Position numbers and translations under genes: made by a program
DNA from: JBOHBN01 sp050698355
GTDB lineage: Bacteria > Actinomycetota > Actinomycetes > Streptosporangiales > WHST01
Length of the DNA stretch: 64,000 nt
NCBI GenBank assembly: GCA_050698355.1
Contig: JBOHBN010000132.1
Span: 1 to 64,000, forward strand
Direction of reading: 5' to 3'
Shown: one piece after another, positions 9,334-16,809 of the stretch
How positions within the stretch are numbered: position 1 is the stretch's first letter
How the letters are laid out: the number at the start of each line of letters is the position of its first letter
Notes under the pieces: model-generated
The model's database searches: none
Told to the model about the DNA's origin: nothing
What the model saw: only the letters and a program-made list of their open reading frames with translations

Positions 9334-11116
9334 ACCTGCCGCTCGCGTCCGTTGCGGGCATGTCGGCGTGCCGCTGTTGCGGACCGGCGAAGCGCTCCTC
9401 GGTCAACGCGGCCGCGGCAACGTCGCCGGCGTAGTGCTTGCGGGACCGGAACAGCACGACGCCGCTGGCGAGCAGTGGCAGCAGCATGATCGCGAACGTC
9501 CAGCGCAGGCCGGGCTCCCCGCCGCCTGCTATGCGCTCGGACAGCAGGCCGAAGAGGATCGGCGCGAGCGCCTCGGCGCCTGTCTTCAGGACCGTACGCA
9601 CGGACTCCGCGCGGCCCCACATCCGGTTCGCGACCACGTCGAGGCGCGCCGAGTCGAGCGCCGGGTTCGGCCAGGCGAGCGCGGCCGCGACCGCGACCAG
9701 CACGGGCAGCGCGATCAGCAGGTTCTGCGTGACCAGCACCACGGGCAGCATCAACGGCACGGCCATGTAGCCGGAGGCGCCGACGAGCATGCGACCGGAG
9801 AACCGACCCCTGCGTACGAGCCAGTCGCCCACCCGGCCGCCGAACAGCACGCCCAGGACCGCACCGGCACCGATCACCACGAAGACGACGGCGACCACCG
9901 CGTTGCCGAGACCGAAGTGGCCGCCGATGAACAGGAAACCAAAGGACTTCAGGCCGGCGAAGAAGAAGTACCCCAGGGCCGAGGACACGATCAGCGCGAC
10001 GTTGCTCGGGATCTTGAGCACGTAGGCGACCGCCCGATGTATCGGCATCCGCGCCGGGTCCTCGGCGGTGAGGGAAGCCTTGGTGGGGGTGATTCCGGCG
10101 TCTTGGACGCGCTCGCCGACCGAGCGGTCGTCGACCTCCTTCTTCACCCGGTGCCTCGGGCCCGGTGCCTCGACCGGTTCCAGCCGGTCCTGACCGCCGC
10201 GCTGCGGCTCCCGCACGCGCCAGACGAAGTGGGCAAGGACTACCGCGGGGATCGCGAAGACGAAGAAGACCGCGCGCCAGGGCAGCACCGCGGTGATCAT
10301 GCCGGCGACGACGAAGCCGAGTCCGGTACCGAGCAGCTCGCCGGCGAGGACGAAACCGAGCACCCGGCCGCGCTCGTGCGGGAAGAACAGGTCACCCACC
10401 AGGGACGCGATGACCGGCCCCGCGGCGGCGACCACGAAACCGAGCGCGATGCGGGAGTAGATCAACCACTCGTACGACGGCGCGGCGCCGCTCGCCACCA
10501 TCGCCGCTGCCCACAGCACGACCGCCAGCGTGAGCAGGCGGACCCGGTTGAACCGGTCGGCGAGCATGCCCATCGGGAGGGTTCCCACACCGCCGGCGAG
10601 CGCGACGACCGCCACCAGCAGACCGATCTGGGTGTTGCCGATACCCAGATCGGACTTGATCAAGTCAGCCGCGGCGCCGATGGCGGCGGTATCCGCGGAG
10701 GACAGTGCGAGTACGGCGGCGAACAGGACGATGATCCGCTTGCGCGCCGGACCACCGACCATGTCTGTGATCTTGCTGTCCGCGGCGCGGCCGGCTCGCC
10801 GGGTGAAGCGCGCGGTGAACCTCGCGCCGATGCGTACGCCCATGCCTCCCACGACCGCGGCGCGTTTGGCCGAGTCGCCGACGCGATCCTGCCAGTTCTC
10901 GGAGTCCGATCCGTCATCCTCGGCCGACTGGCGGGGCGCGGCTCCCGGCGGCCCGCTGGGTGGGGCGCCGTCGCCCGATTGGGAGGGTTGTCCAGACATT
11001 CCGGGCGCGCCGTGCGAAGCGTGCCAGGGTGGCCATTCCGGCGGCGGTCCCTGCGGTATGGGCGTGCCGGACCGGGCGCCCTCGTCGGGGTCGCCCGGAT
11101 GCGTTGGTCCCGGCAC
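9326..11116 (-). CDS. Major facilitator superfamily transporter with long disordered N-terminus
   Basis: A 596-aa protein starting at GTG 11116 behind AAGGAGAG. The first ~120 residues are Pro/Gly/Ser-rich then basic and amphipathic, without membrane segments. After residue ~125 there are about 12 hydrophobic helices, with the MFS loop signature MGMLADRFNRVRLLTL between helices 2 and 3 and a cytoplasmic mid-loop (LEPVEAPGPRHRVKKEVDD). Substrate unknown. It is convergent with the dehydrogenase gene (8-bp overlap of coding ends) and divergent from the PPOX gene. The N-terminal extension is unusual for the family and may bind a partner or the membrane surface. Confidence 0.88.
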   Translation of the reverse strand: MPGPTHPGDPDEGARSGTPIPQGPPPEWPPWHASHGAPGMSGQPSQSGDGAPPSGPPGAAPRQSAEDDGSDSENWQDRVGDSAKRAAVVGGMGVRIGARFTARFTRRAGRAADSKITDMVGGPARKRIIVLFAAVLALSSADTAAIGAAADLIKSDLGIGNTQIGLLVAVVALAGGVGTLPMGMLADRFNRVRLLTLAVVLWAAAMVASGAAPSYEWLIYSRIALGFVVAAAGPVIASLVGDLFFPHERGRVLGFVLAGELLGTGLGFVVAGMITAVLPWRAVFFVFAIPAVVLAHFVWRVREPQRGGQDRLEPVEAPGPRHRVKKEVDDRSVGERVQDAGITPTKASLTAEDPARMPIHRAVAYVLKIPSNVALIVSSALGYFFFAGLKSFGFLFIGGHFGLGNAVVAVVFVVIGAGAVLGVLFGGRVGDWLVRRGRFSGRMLVGASGYMAVPLMLPVVLVTQNLLIALPVLVAVAAALAWPNPALDSARLDVVANRMWGRAESVRTVLKTGAEALAPILFGLLSERIAGGGEPGLRWTFAIMLLPLLASGVVLFRSRKHYAGDVAAAALTEERFAGPQQRHADMPATDASGRFT

Positions 11117-11251
11117 GTCTCACTCTCCTTCACCGCACATGGCGCCTAATCGAACGCTACGGCGTACGACGCGCTCGTGGCGCGCGAGGTCGAGGAATTC
11201 CGGGACGTCGAGCGAGTTGCCACGAAGCAGCGGGCGTGGTCCGCTGTCGGC

Positions 11252-11662
11252 ATGGACATTGCCAAGGCCACGGAGTTCGTGCGCACCAACAACCGCGGCA
11301 TCCTGATCACCCGCCGCCCGGACGGCGGGGCCCAGCCCTCGCCGGTGCTCGCCACGATCGACGCTGAAGGCGCCCTCGTGGTCAGCACCCGGGAGCCCGC
11401 GTACAAGGTGCGCAACCTGCGTCGCGATCCGTACGCGACATACTGCGGCTTCACCGACCAGTTCTTCGGCGACTGGGTACGGATCGAGGGCCCCGTCGAG
11501 CTCGTCTCGCTGCCCGACGCGATGGACGGGCTGGTGGCGTACTACCGAGCGACCGCGGGCGAGCACGAGGACTGGGATGCGTACCGTGCCGCGATGGAAC
11601 GGGAGCGCCGCCTGCTGGTGCGGGTGCATATCGAGCAGGCGGGCCCGGATCGCGCCGGATGA
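11252..11662 (+). CDS. PPOX-class, probably F420-dependent, flavin/deazaflavin enzyme (Rv1155-like)
   Basis: A 136-aa protein from ATG 11252. The pattern NNRGILITRRPDGGAQPSPV, then STREPAYKVRNLRRDP and DWVRIEGPVELV, is that of pyridoxamine-phosphate-oxidase-like split-barrel proteins of the actinobacterial F420-binding group. Such proteins reduce or oxidise small molecules with F420H2 or FMN; the substrate here is unknown. No convincing ribosome site precedes 11252. An in-frame start at 11177 would add 25 residues not typical of the family, so the shorter form is preferred. It is followed after 3 bp by nei. Confidence 0.85.
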   Translation: MDIAKATEFVRTNNRGILITRRPDGGAQPSPVLATIDAEGALVVSTREPAYKVRNLRRDPYATYCGFTDQFFGDWVRIEGPVELVSLPDAMDGLVAYYRATAGEHEDWDAYRAAMERERRLLVRVHIEQAGPDRAG

Positions 11663-11665
11663 GCG

Positions 11666-12487
11666 ATGCCCGAGGGTGACACGGTCTGGCTCACGGCCAA
11701 CCGACTGCACACCGCGCTGGCGGGCCGGGCGCTCACCACGACCGACTTTCGGGTACCGCGGCTTGCCACTACCGACCTCAGCGGGCGGGACGTCCGGGAG
11801 GTCGTCCCCCGCGGCAAGCACCTCCTGACCCGGGTCGACGGCGGGGTGACGCTGCACAGCCACCTGCGGATGGACGGCGCCTGGCACGTGTACAGGCCCG
11901 GCACGCGCTGGCGGGCGCCGGGCTGGCAGGCCCGGGTGATCCTTGCGAACGCGGAATGGGAGGCCGTCGGCTTCCGGCTGCCGGTTCTGGAGCTGTTGCG
12001 CACCGGTGAGGAGGAGCGGGTCGTCGGCCACCTCGGTCCGGACCTACTCGGCTCGGACTGGGACGCGGCAGAGGCGGTGCGCCGGCTGCGGTCCGCCCCC
12101 GATGAGCCGATCGGGCTCGCGCTGCTCGACCAGCGCAACCTCGCCGGGATCGGCAACCTCTACCGGACCGAAGCGCTCTTCCTGCACGGCGCGAGCCCGT
12201 GGACCACGGTGGCCGAGGCCGGTGACCTCGACCAGCTGGTGGACATCAACAGGCGGCTGCTGCTGCGCAACCGGGACGACTGGCCGCAGGTCACCACCGG
12301 CGACGCGAGGCGTGGACGCGAACACTGGGTGTTCGAACGCGCGGGTCGGCCGTGCCGGCGCTGTGGCACGCGCGTGCGTACCGCACGCCAGGGCGACCAG
12401 CCGATGGATCGGGTGACGTACTGGTGTCCGCGTTGCCAGCGCGGACCACGCCTGGACCCCGGGCGGTTTCCGCGCGCCTTGCGGTGA
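11666..12487 (+). CDS. nei: DNA glycosylase/AP lyase, Fpg/Nei family (endonuclease VIII-like)
   Basis: A 273-aa protein beginning MPEGDTVWLTANRLHTAL: after Met removal Pro2 is the Schiff-base nucleophile and Glu3 the conserved acid. LDQRNLAGIGNLYRTEALF is the helix-two-turn-helix DNA-binding motif. The C-terminus carries a zinc finger, CRRCG near residue 230 and CPRC near residue 256. It excises oxidised bases and nicks the strand in base-excision repair. The family's fold and TVW after Glu3 fit the Nei branch rather than Fpg. The start lies 3 bp after the PPOX gene stop; a strong hairpin follows the stop. Confidence 0.95.
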   Translation: MPEGDTVWLTANRLHTALAGRALTTTDFRVPRLATTDLSGRDVREVVPRGKHLLTRVDGGVTLHSHLRMDGAWHVYRPGTRWRAPGWQARVILANAEWEAVGFRLPVLELLRTGEEERVVGHLGPDLLGSDWDAAEAVRRLRSAPDEPIGLALLDQRNLAGIGNLYRTEALFLHGASPWTTVAEAGDLDQLVDINRRLLLRNRDDWPQVTTGDARRGREHWVFERAGRPCRRCGTRVRTARQGDQPMDRVTYWCPRCQRGPRLDPGRFPRALR

Positions 12488-12490
12488 GCC

Positions 12491-12518
12491 CGGTCGGCTA
12501 CCGCGCAGTAGCCGACCG
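12491..12518 (+). terminator. Hairpin terminator after nei
   Basis: An 11-bp perfect inverted repeat (CGGTCGGCTAC / GTAGCCGACCG, 6-base loop) begins 4 bp after the nei stop. There is no T-run, as usual in high-GC actinobacteria. I see nothing recognisable in the rest of the intergenic stretch to 12749. Confidence 0.75.
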
Positions 12519-12749
12519 GGGTCCCAACCCGGCAGCGTTGTCACCGGTAGGCGATGCCCTCGCCCGGCGGCCACGAGTACTTGCCGCGATGAGTTCCTAC
12601 CTCCTACGACCTGCAGGCCATGAGAAGTGGGCACTCGTCGTGGGAAGCGCCGCCGCGCACTCGGGTGGCGCCAGACCGGACAACGGACCCTGACCTCGTA
12701 TCCGCCGCACCCGGTGCTGCTGGGCTACGATCTGGATCTGACGTCGTAG

Positions 12750-13616
12750 CTACCGGACAGCGCGGCGCCATGCCCGCCACGGGCGCGGCGGCCGCAGCAG
12801 CGCCGGCAGGTGGAGGCCGCGCCTGGCGCCCGGCCCGGTCCCGAACCCGCCCACACCGCGGCGGGCGAGATGCATGCCGGCGAGGCCGGGAAGCCGGTCG
12901 ACCTTGCGATCGACCTGCTCGACCACCGCGATGCCCTCGGCTCCGGTGAGCAGGTAGCCGAAGGCGAAGGCGCTCTCGGACCGCGGTTGGATGCTCGATC
13001 CCACGGGCGTCCACGCGGCGCGCAGCGCGAACCGCGCCAGGCGGCGGGCCGTCGCGGAGCGCTCGAGCCGGTGCCGTGTCTGCGCTCCGAAGAACGCACC
13101 GCCCTCCTCGGCGGTGCGCTCGATGCGTTCGATCAGCTGCGCCAGCACCGGGTGCGGCTCCAGCGCGCGCAACCGCTGGTACGCCGCGAGCGTGCACCAC
13201 GCGTTGACCGCGCCCCACGCCATCTGCACGGCGACGTAGTCGTCACCGATCGTGTTGGCGAGCAGGGACTGCCCGACCGGCATCCACCGGTCCTTCAGCC
13301 CCTGCGCGCGGCGCACCTGTCGCACGCGCTGGTCCCGGGCCGGCAAGCCGTGCATACGCAGCACCTCGCCGAGCGCCTCGCCGTGCCAGTACTCGCCGTA
13401 CGCCCAGTGGATGAGGAACTCGGTTACGCGGGCGTCCTTGTGCGACGGGGTGACCAGCAGGTCGCGCAGGTAGAGGATGGTGTGGCTCTCGACGTCGGCC
13501 ATGTAACGCACCGCGCGCAGAGCCCCGTTACTGAGCGGTTGGTCGCGGAACGCGGCGTAGTCGAGGTCGACGTGCTTCATCCGCTCCGCGTCCTGGCGAA
13601 ACCTGCTCAGGTCCAC
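12750..13616 (-). CDS. Ferritin-like helical-bundle protein, putative di-iron, function unknown
   Basis: About 288 aa from GTG 13616 (ATG 13580 possible). The frame continues upstream only as an antisense artefact of clgR. Helical segments carry possible metal ligands in the order and spacing of ferritin-like proteins: DVESHTILYLRDLL, EFLIHWAYGEYWHGEAL and EEGGAFFGAQTRHRLE. The carboxylate/histidine pairs (E-x-x-H-G-E) suggest a di-iron carboxylate centre. I recall similar conserved actinobacterial proteins without assigned function. It follows clgR in the same direction with a 52-bp gap, so co-transcription and control by proteostasis stress are plausible but unproved. Convergent with nei. 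Confidence 0.72.
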   Translation of the reverse strand: MDLSRFRQDAERMKHVDLDYAAFRDQPLSNGALRAVRYMADVESHTILYLRDLLVTPSHKDARVTEFLIHWAYGEYWHGEALGEVLRMHGLPARDQRVRQVRRAQGLKDRWMPVGQSLLANTIGDDYVAVQMAWGAVNAWCTLAAYQRLRALEPHPVLAQLIERIERTAEEGGAFFGAQTRHRLERSATARRLARFALRAAWTPVGSSIQPRSESAFAFGYLLTGAEGIAVVEQVDRKVDRLPGLAGMHLARRGVGGFGTGPGARRGLHLPALLRPPRPWRAWRRAVR

Positions 13617-13668
13617 GGTCGGACCGCTGCGGTCGGATCCGGTCGTGTCTCGGGTCAGGTGGGACGGG

Positions 13669-13998
13669 TCAGGCCGCAACGCCGGCGACCACCCGGTCGG
13701 TGACGACGTCGGAGAGCTCGTCCTCGAGCGACTCGGGAACCGATTCGGGGACCATGGCCAGGCGGGTCTCCTCGAGCGCCAGCTCGTCGCTGACGTCGCG
13801 CAACACGTCGGACATCCGGGCACCGAGCGCCACGCAGATCGCTGCGAGCAGCTCCGAGGAGGCTTCCTTCTGCCCTCGCTCGATCTCGGAGAGGTAACCG
13901 AGCGAGACGCGCGCAGCCGTAGAGATCTCACGGAGGGTGCGCCCCTGCCGCATTCGATGCCGTCGAAGCACGTCACCGAGGGTCTGACGAAGCATCAT
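13669..13998 (-). CDS. clgR: ClgR-like XRE-family activator of Clp protease genes
   Basis: A 109-aa protein from ATG 13998 (ATG 13995 adjacent), preceded by a strong GGAAGGAGGGAG. The helix-turn-helix segment TLREISTAARVSLGYLSEIE and the following RGQKEASSELLAAICVALGA and LRDVSDEL are nearly diagnostic of ClgR, which activates clpP1P2, clpC and lon in Streptomyces and mycobacteria and is itself degraded by ClpP. The order pgsA-cinA-clgR matches the arrangement I know from Streptomyces. Short hydrophobic C-terminus (VVAGVAA) resembles a ClpP degradation tail; that is inference. Confidence 0.92.
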   Translation of the reverse strand: MMLRQTLGDVLRRHRMRQGRTLREISTAARVSLGYLSEIERGQKEASSELLAAICVALGARMSDVLRDVSDELALEETRLAMVPESVPESLEDELSDVVTDRVVAGVAA

Positions 13999-14087
13999 GG
14001 GCGGCTCCCTCCTTCCTGCTCCACAGATACTGCCATGTCCACCGTATCCGGATGAGGCGTCGCATGAGTTCTTCCCATAGCGAAACG

Positions 14088-14588
14088 TCAAGAGGTTGCG
14101 TGAACTTCCCCGCGTAAGAGGCCAAGGACGAGCTCCAACGCGGCGTCCACCGCGCGGTCGCGGGCACCGGACCTGTCCGCGGCGGGCAGCCGCGGCGCGG
14201 CCGTCGCCGTCCCCAGCGGGCAGGCCACCGCGAGGTGCAGCGTACCGGGCGGCTGCCCATCCTGCGGGTCCGGTCCGGCAACCCCGGTGAGCGCGAGGCC
14301 GTACGTGGCGCCGAGCAGGCGGCGCACCCCCACGGCCATCGCCCTAGCAACGTCTGGGTGTACGGCCCCGACGCGGGCCAGCAGCTCGCCGTCCACGCCG
14401 AGCACCTCGTGCTTCACGGCCGTCGCGTACGCGATGACGCCGCCGCGGAACGTCACCGACGCGCCCGGCTCCGCGGAGAGCCGGCCCCCGACCAGGCCGC
14501 CGGTCAGCGACTCGGCGACCGCGATGGTGGCGCCGGCCGCGCGTAGCGCCGCGTGCACATGCGCGGCAAGCGTGCCGTCAGCCTGCAC
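14088..14588 (-). CDS. CinA-family nicotinamide-nucleotide amidohydrolase (C-terminal domain only)
   Basis: A 166-aa protein corresponding to the CinA C-terminal domain (PncC): AVAESLTGGLVGGRLSAEPG with the catalytic Ser/Lys-type pocket, GGVIAYATAVKHEVLGV and LALTGVAGPDPQDGQPPGT. The family deamidates nicotinamide mononucleotide to nicotinate mononucleotide in pyridine-nucleotide recycling. The N-terminal MoaB-like domain of longer CinA proteins is absent, as in most actinobacterial versions. Starts 3 bp after the pgsA stop, so both are one operon running into clgR. Confidence 0.92.
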   Translation of the reverse strand: MQADGTLAAHVHAALRAAGATIAVAESLTGGLVGGRLSAEPGASVTFRGGVIAYATAVKHEVLGVDGELLARVGAVHPDVARAMAVGVRRLLGATYGLALTGVAGPDPQDGQPPGTLHLAVACPLGTATAAPRLPAADRSGARDRAVDAALELVLGLLRGEVHATS

Positions 14589-14591
14589 GAC

Positions 14592-15185
14592 CTAGTCGCC
14601 CCGCCGCACGGCGAGGGCCTTCCACACGTAGTCGATCCCGGTGACCACCGTGACGACGAGGGCGGCGAGCATCACGACCTCCTCGCCGATGTTCAGCGCC
14701 GTCCAGTGCAGCGGCAGGATGTACAAGATGATCGCCGAGATCTGCAGGACGGTCTTCAGCTTGCCTCCGGCGCTGGCGGCGATGACCCCGCGCTTGATCA
14801 CCCAGAACCGCAGCAGGGTCACCCCGACCTCGCGCAGGATGATGACCGCGGTGACCCACCACCACAGCTCGCCGAGTACGGACAGTCCGACCAGCGCCAT
14901 ACCGGTCAGCGCCTTGTCCGCGAGCGGGTCCGCGATCTTGCCGAAGTCGGTGACGAGGTGACGACGCCTCGCAAGCTCACCGTCCACGTGGTCGGTGATG
15001 GAAGCGACGATGAAAACCGCGAGCGCGCCGACCCGCCACCAGCCACCGCCCGGGTGCAGCAGGAGCCAGCCGAACAGCGGTACGAGGAGGACGCGCGCGG
15101 CCGTGATCGCGTTTGCCGGGTTGACGAGCGGTGCCGTGCCAGCGACCGTGCCGGAGTCGTCAGCGGGGCTGCTGCTACTAGCCAT
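14592..15185 (-). CDS. pgsA: CDP-diacylglycerol--glycerol-3-phosphate 3-phosphatidyltransferase
   Basis: A 197-aa integral membrane enzyme of the CDP-alcohol phosphatidyltransferase family. The diagnostic DG-x2-AR-x8-G-x3-D-x3-D motif is present as DGELARRRHLVTDFGKIADP followed by LADK, near residue 60. About five hydrophobic helices. Expected reaction: CDP-diacylglycerol plus sn-glycerol-3-phosphate to phosphatidylglycerophosphate, the first committed step to PG and cardiolipin. Paralogues (phosphatidylinositol-phosphate synthase) share the motif, so substrate rests mainly on synteny with cinA and clgR. Confidence 0.9.
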   Translation of the reverse strand: MASSSSPADDSGTVAGTAPLVNPANAITAARVLLVPLFGWLLLHPGGGWWRVGALAVFIVASITDHVDGELARRRHLVTDFGKIADPLADKALTGMALVGLSVLGELWWWVTAVIILREVGVTLLRFWVIKRGVIAASAGGKLKTVLQISAIILYILPLHWTALNIGEEVVMLAALVVTVVTGIDYVWKALAVRRGD

Positions 15186-15241
15186 GGTGCGGCTCCAGGG
15201 TCGCGGCGGACGACCGTCTCATACCCACCGTTGCGACTACG

Positions 15242-16693
15242 CTACCCGCGCTCACGCACGTCCAAAGGTTCGGCGATCAGGTCCACGCCCTCGGTCCCGA
15301 CCACTCGCGCCTCGACGAGGCCACCGACCCGGGCCGGACGCCCACGCATCGTGACGGTCGTCGTGCCGTCCACCTCCGGACCCTGGTGGTCCGCGCAGCC
15401 CTCCACGGTGTCATCGTCGACCTGCTGGACGAGCACGGTCACCCGTTCGCCCACCCGTTCCTCGGCACGCTGCGCGACGAGCTCGTCGGCGAGGGCGGCG
15501 ACGCGCTCGACGCGCGCGGCCACGACCTCCGCCGGCAGCTTGCCGTCGTATCCGGCGGCCGCCGTGCCGTCCTCGTCGGAGTAGCCGAACACCCCGATGG
15601 CGTCCAGACGGGCGTCACTCAGGAAGCTCTCGAGTACTTCGACGTCGTGCTCGGTCTCGCCGGGGAAGCCGACGATCACGTTCGTCCGCGCGCCCGCCAG
15701 CGGCGCCCGCGTACGGATGGACTCGAGCAGGCCCAGGAACCGCTCAGCGTCACCGAAACGGCGCATCCGGCGCAGCACAGGGCCGCTGGCGTGCTGGAAG
15801 GACAGGTCGAAGTACGGCGCCACGCCGGGGGTAGACGCGATCCGCTCGACGAGGCCCGGACGCATCTCGGCGGGTTGCAGGTAGCTGACCCGCACGCGAG
15901 CGATGCCGTCGAGCCCGCCCAGCTCACCAAGCAGCGGCTCGAGCAACCGCATGTCGCCGAGGTCCTTGCCGTACGAGGTGGAGTTCTCGCTGACCAGGAG
16001 GAGCTCCCGCACGCCCTGACCCGCGAGCCAGCGAGCCTCGCCGACGATCTCGTCCGGCGGGCGGGACACGAACGCGCCACGGAAGGTGGGAATCGCGCAG
16101 AAGGCGCAGCGCCGGTCGCAGCCGGAAGCGAGCTTCAGCGGCGCAACCGGGCCGGAGGTGAGCCGGCGCCGTAACGGCCGGGGGCCGCCCAGGCGCCCCG
16201 GCAGGCCGACCTCGGCACTGTCACCGCGGGCGTCGCCGTGTCCCGGCACCACGGTGCGGCTCGCCTGCCGGTCGACCGGCGTGACCGGGAGCAGGGTCCT
16301 TCGGTCCTGCGGGACGTGCGGAGCCGGGGCGTGGCCCGCGACGACGTCGTCGAGCCTGGCAGCGATATCCGGGTAGTGGTCGAAGCCGAGGACGCTCGCC
16401 TCGGGCAGTTCGGCGGCGAGGTCGCGGCCGTACCGCTCCGCCATGCAGCCGACTGCGACGACGTGGGGCCGCGCCCGGTCGGCGTCCGTGTCGGCGGCGG
16501 CGAGCAACGTGTCGATCGACTCCTGCTTCGCACCCTCGACGAACCCGCAGGTGTTCACCAGCACCGCGTCGGCGGTAGCGGCGTCGTCGACCAGCGACCA
16601 CCCGCCGTCCTCGAGGCGGGCGGCGAGCTCGTCGGAGTCGGCCTCGTTGCGGGCACAGCCCAGGGTGACGAGGGCGACGCGGCGGTCAGACAT
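15242..16693 (-). CDS. rimO: Ribosomal protein S12 methylthiotransferase RimO
   Basis: About 483 aa from ATG 16693; an upstream in-frame start at 16735 adds a non-conserved basic tail. The N-terminal MTTase domain has cysteines in LVTLGCARNEADS, LVNTCGFVEGAKQ and VAVGCMAERYG (one 4Fe-4S cluster). The radical SAM motif C-x3-C-x2-C is seen as ASGCDRRCAFCAIPTFRG, and the C-terminal TRAM domain ends near VDLIAEPLDV. It inserts a methylthio group on Asp88 of ribosomal protein S12. NTCGFVEGAKQES is typical of RimO rather than MiaB. Separated from the sigma-factor gene by a perfect 52-bp palindrome. Confidence 0.95.
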   Translation of the reverse strand: MSDRRVALVTLGCARNEADSDELAARLEDGGWSLVDDAATADAVLVNTCGFVEGAKQESIDTLLAAADTDADRARPHVVAVGCMAERYGRDLAAELPEASVLGFDHYPDIAARLDDVVAGHAPAPHVPQDRRTLLPVTPVDRQASRTVVPGHGDARGDSAEVGLPGRLGGPRPLRRRLTSGPVAPLKLASGCDRRCAFCAIPTFRGAFVSRPPDEIVGEARWLAGQGVRELLLVSENSTSYGKDLGDMRLLEPLLGELGGLDGIARVRVSYLQPAEMRPGLVERIASTPGVAPYFDLSFQHASGPVLRRMRRFGDAERFLGLLESIRTRAPLAGARTNVIVGFPGETEHDVEVLESFLSDARLDAIGVFGYSDEDGTAAAGYDGKLPAEVVAARVERVAALADELVAQRAEERVGERVTVLVQQVDDDTVEGCADHQGPEVDGTTTVTMRGRPARVGGLVEARVVGTEGVDLIAEPLDVRERG

Positions 16694-16751
16694 CGTGGAA
16701 ACCCTACGGGACGCGGTCCGCCCCCTGGCGGGCACCGACCACCCCGCTCAC

Positions 16752-16803
16752 GTGATCATGAAAGATCGTCGCAGCTATAGCTGCGACGATCTTTCATGAT
16801 CAC
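16752..16803. repeat. 52-bp dispersed palindrome, copy 2 (perfect, 26-bp arms)
   Basis: The two 26-bp halves are exact reverse complements with no loop; the sequence runs GTGATCATGAAAGATCGTCG to the centre GCTATAGC and back. It begins 59 bp upstream of the rimO start and ends 6 bp beyond the stop of the minus-strand sigma gene, so on the minus strand it lies directly 3' of that gene, where it can form a terminator-like hairpin. Confidence 0.97.
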
Positions 16804-16809
16804 CGGGTA

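Noticed and set aside
12519..12749. Possible small gene downstream of nei
   Set aside because: An AGGAGGTAGG on the minus strand has no start codon at proper spacing, and no frame looks protein-like.
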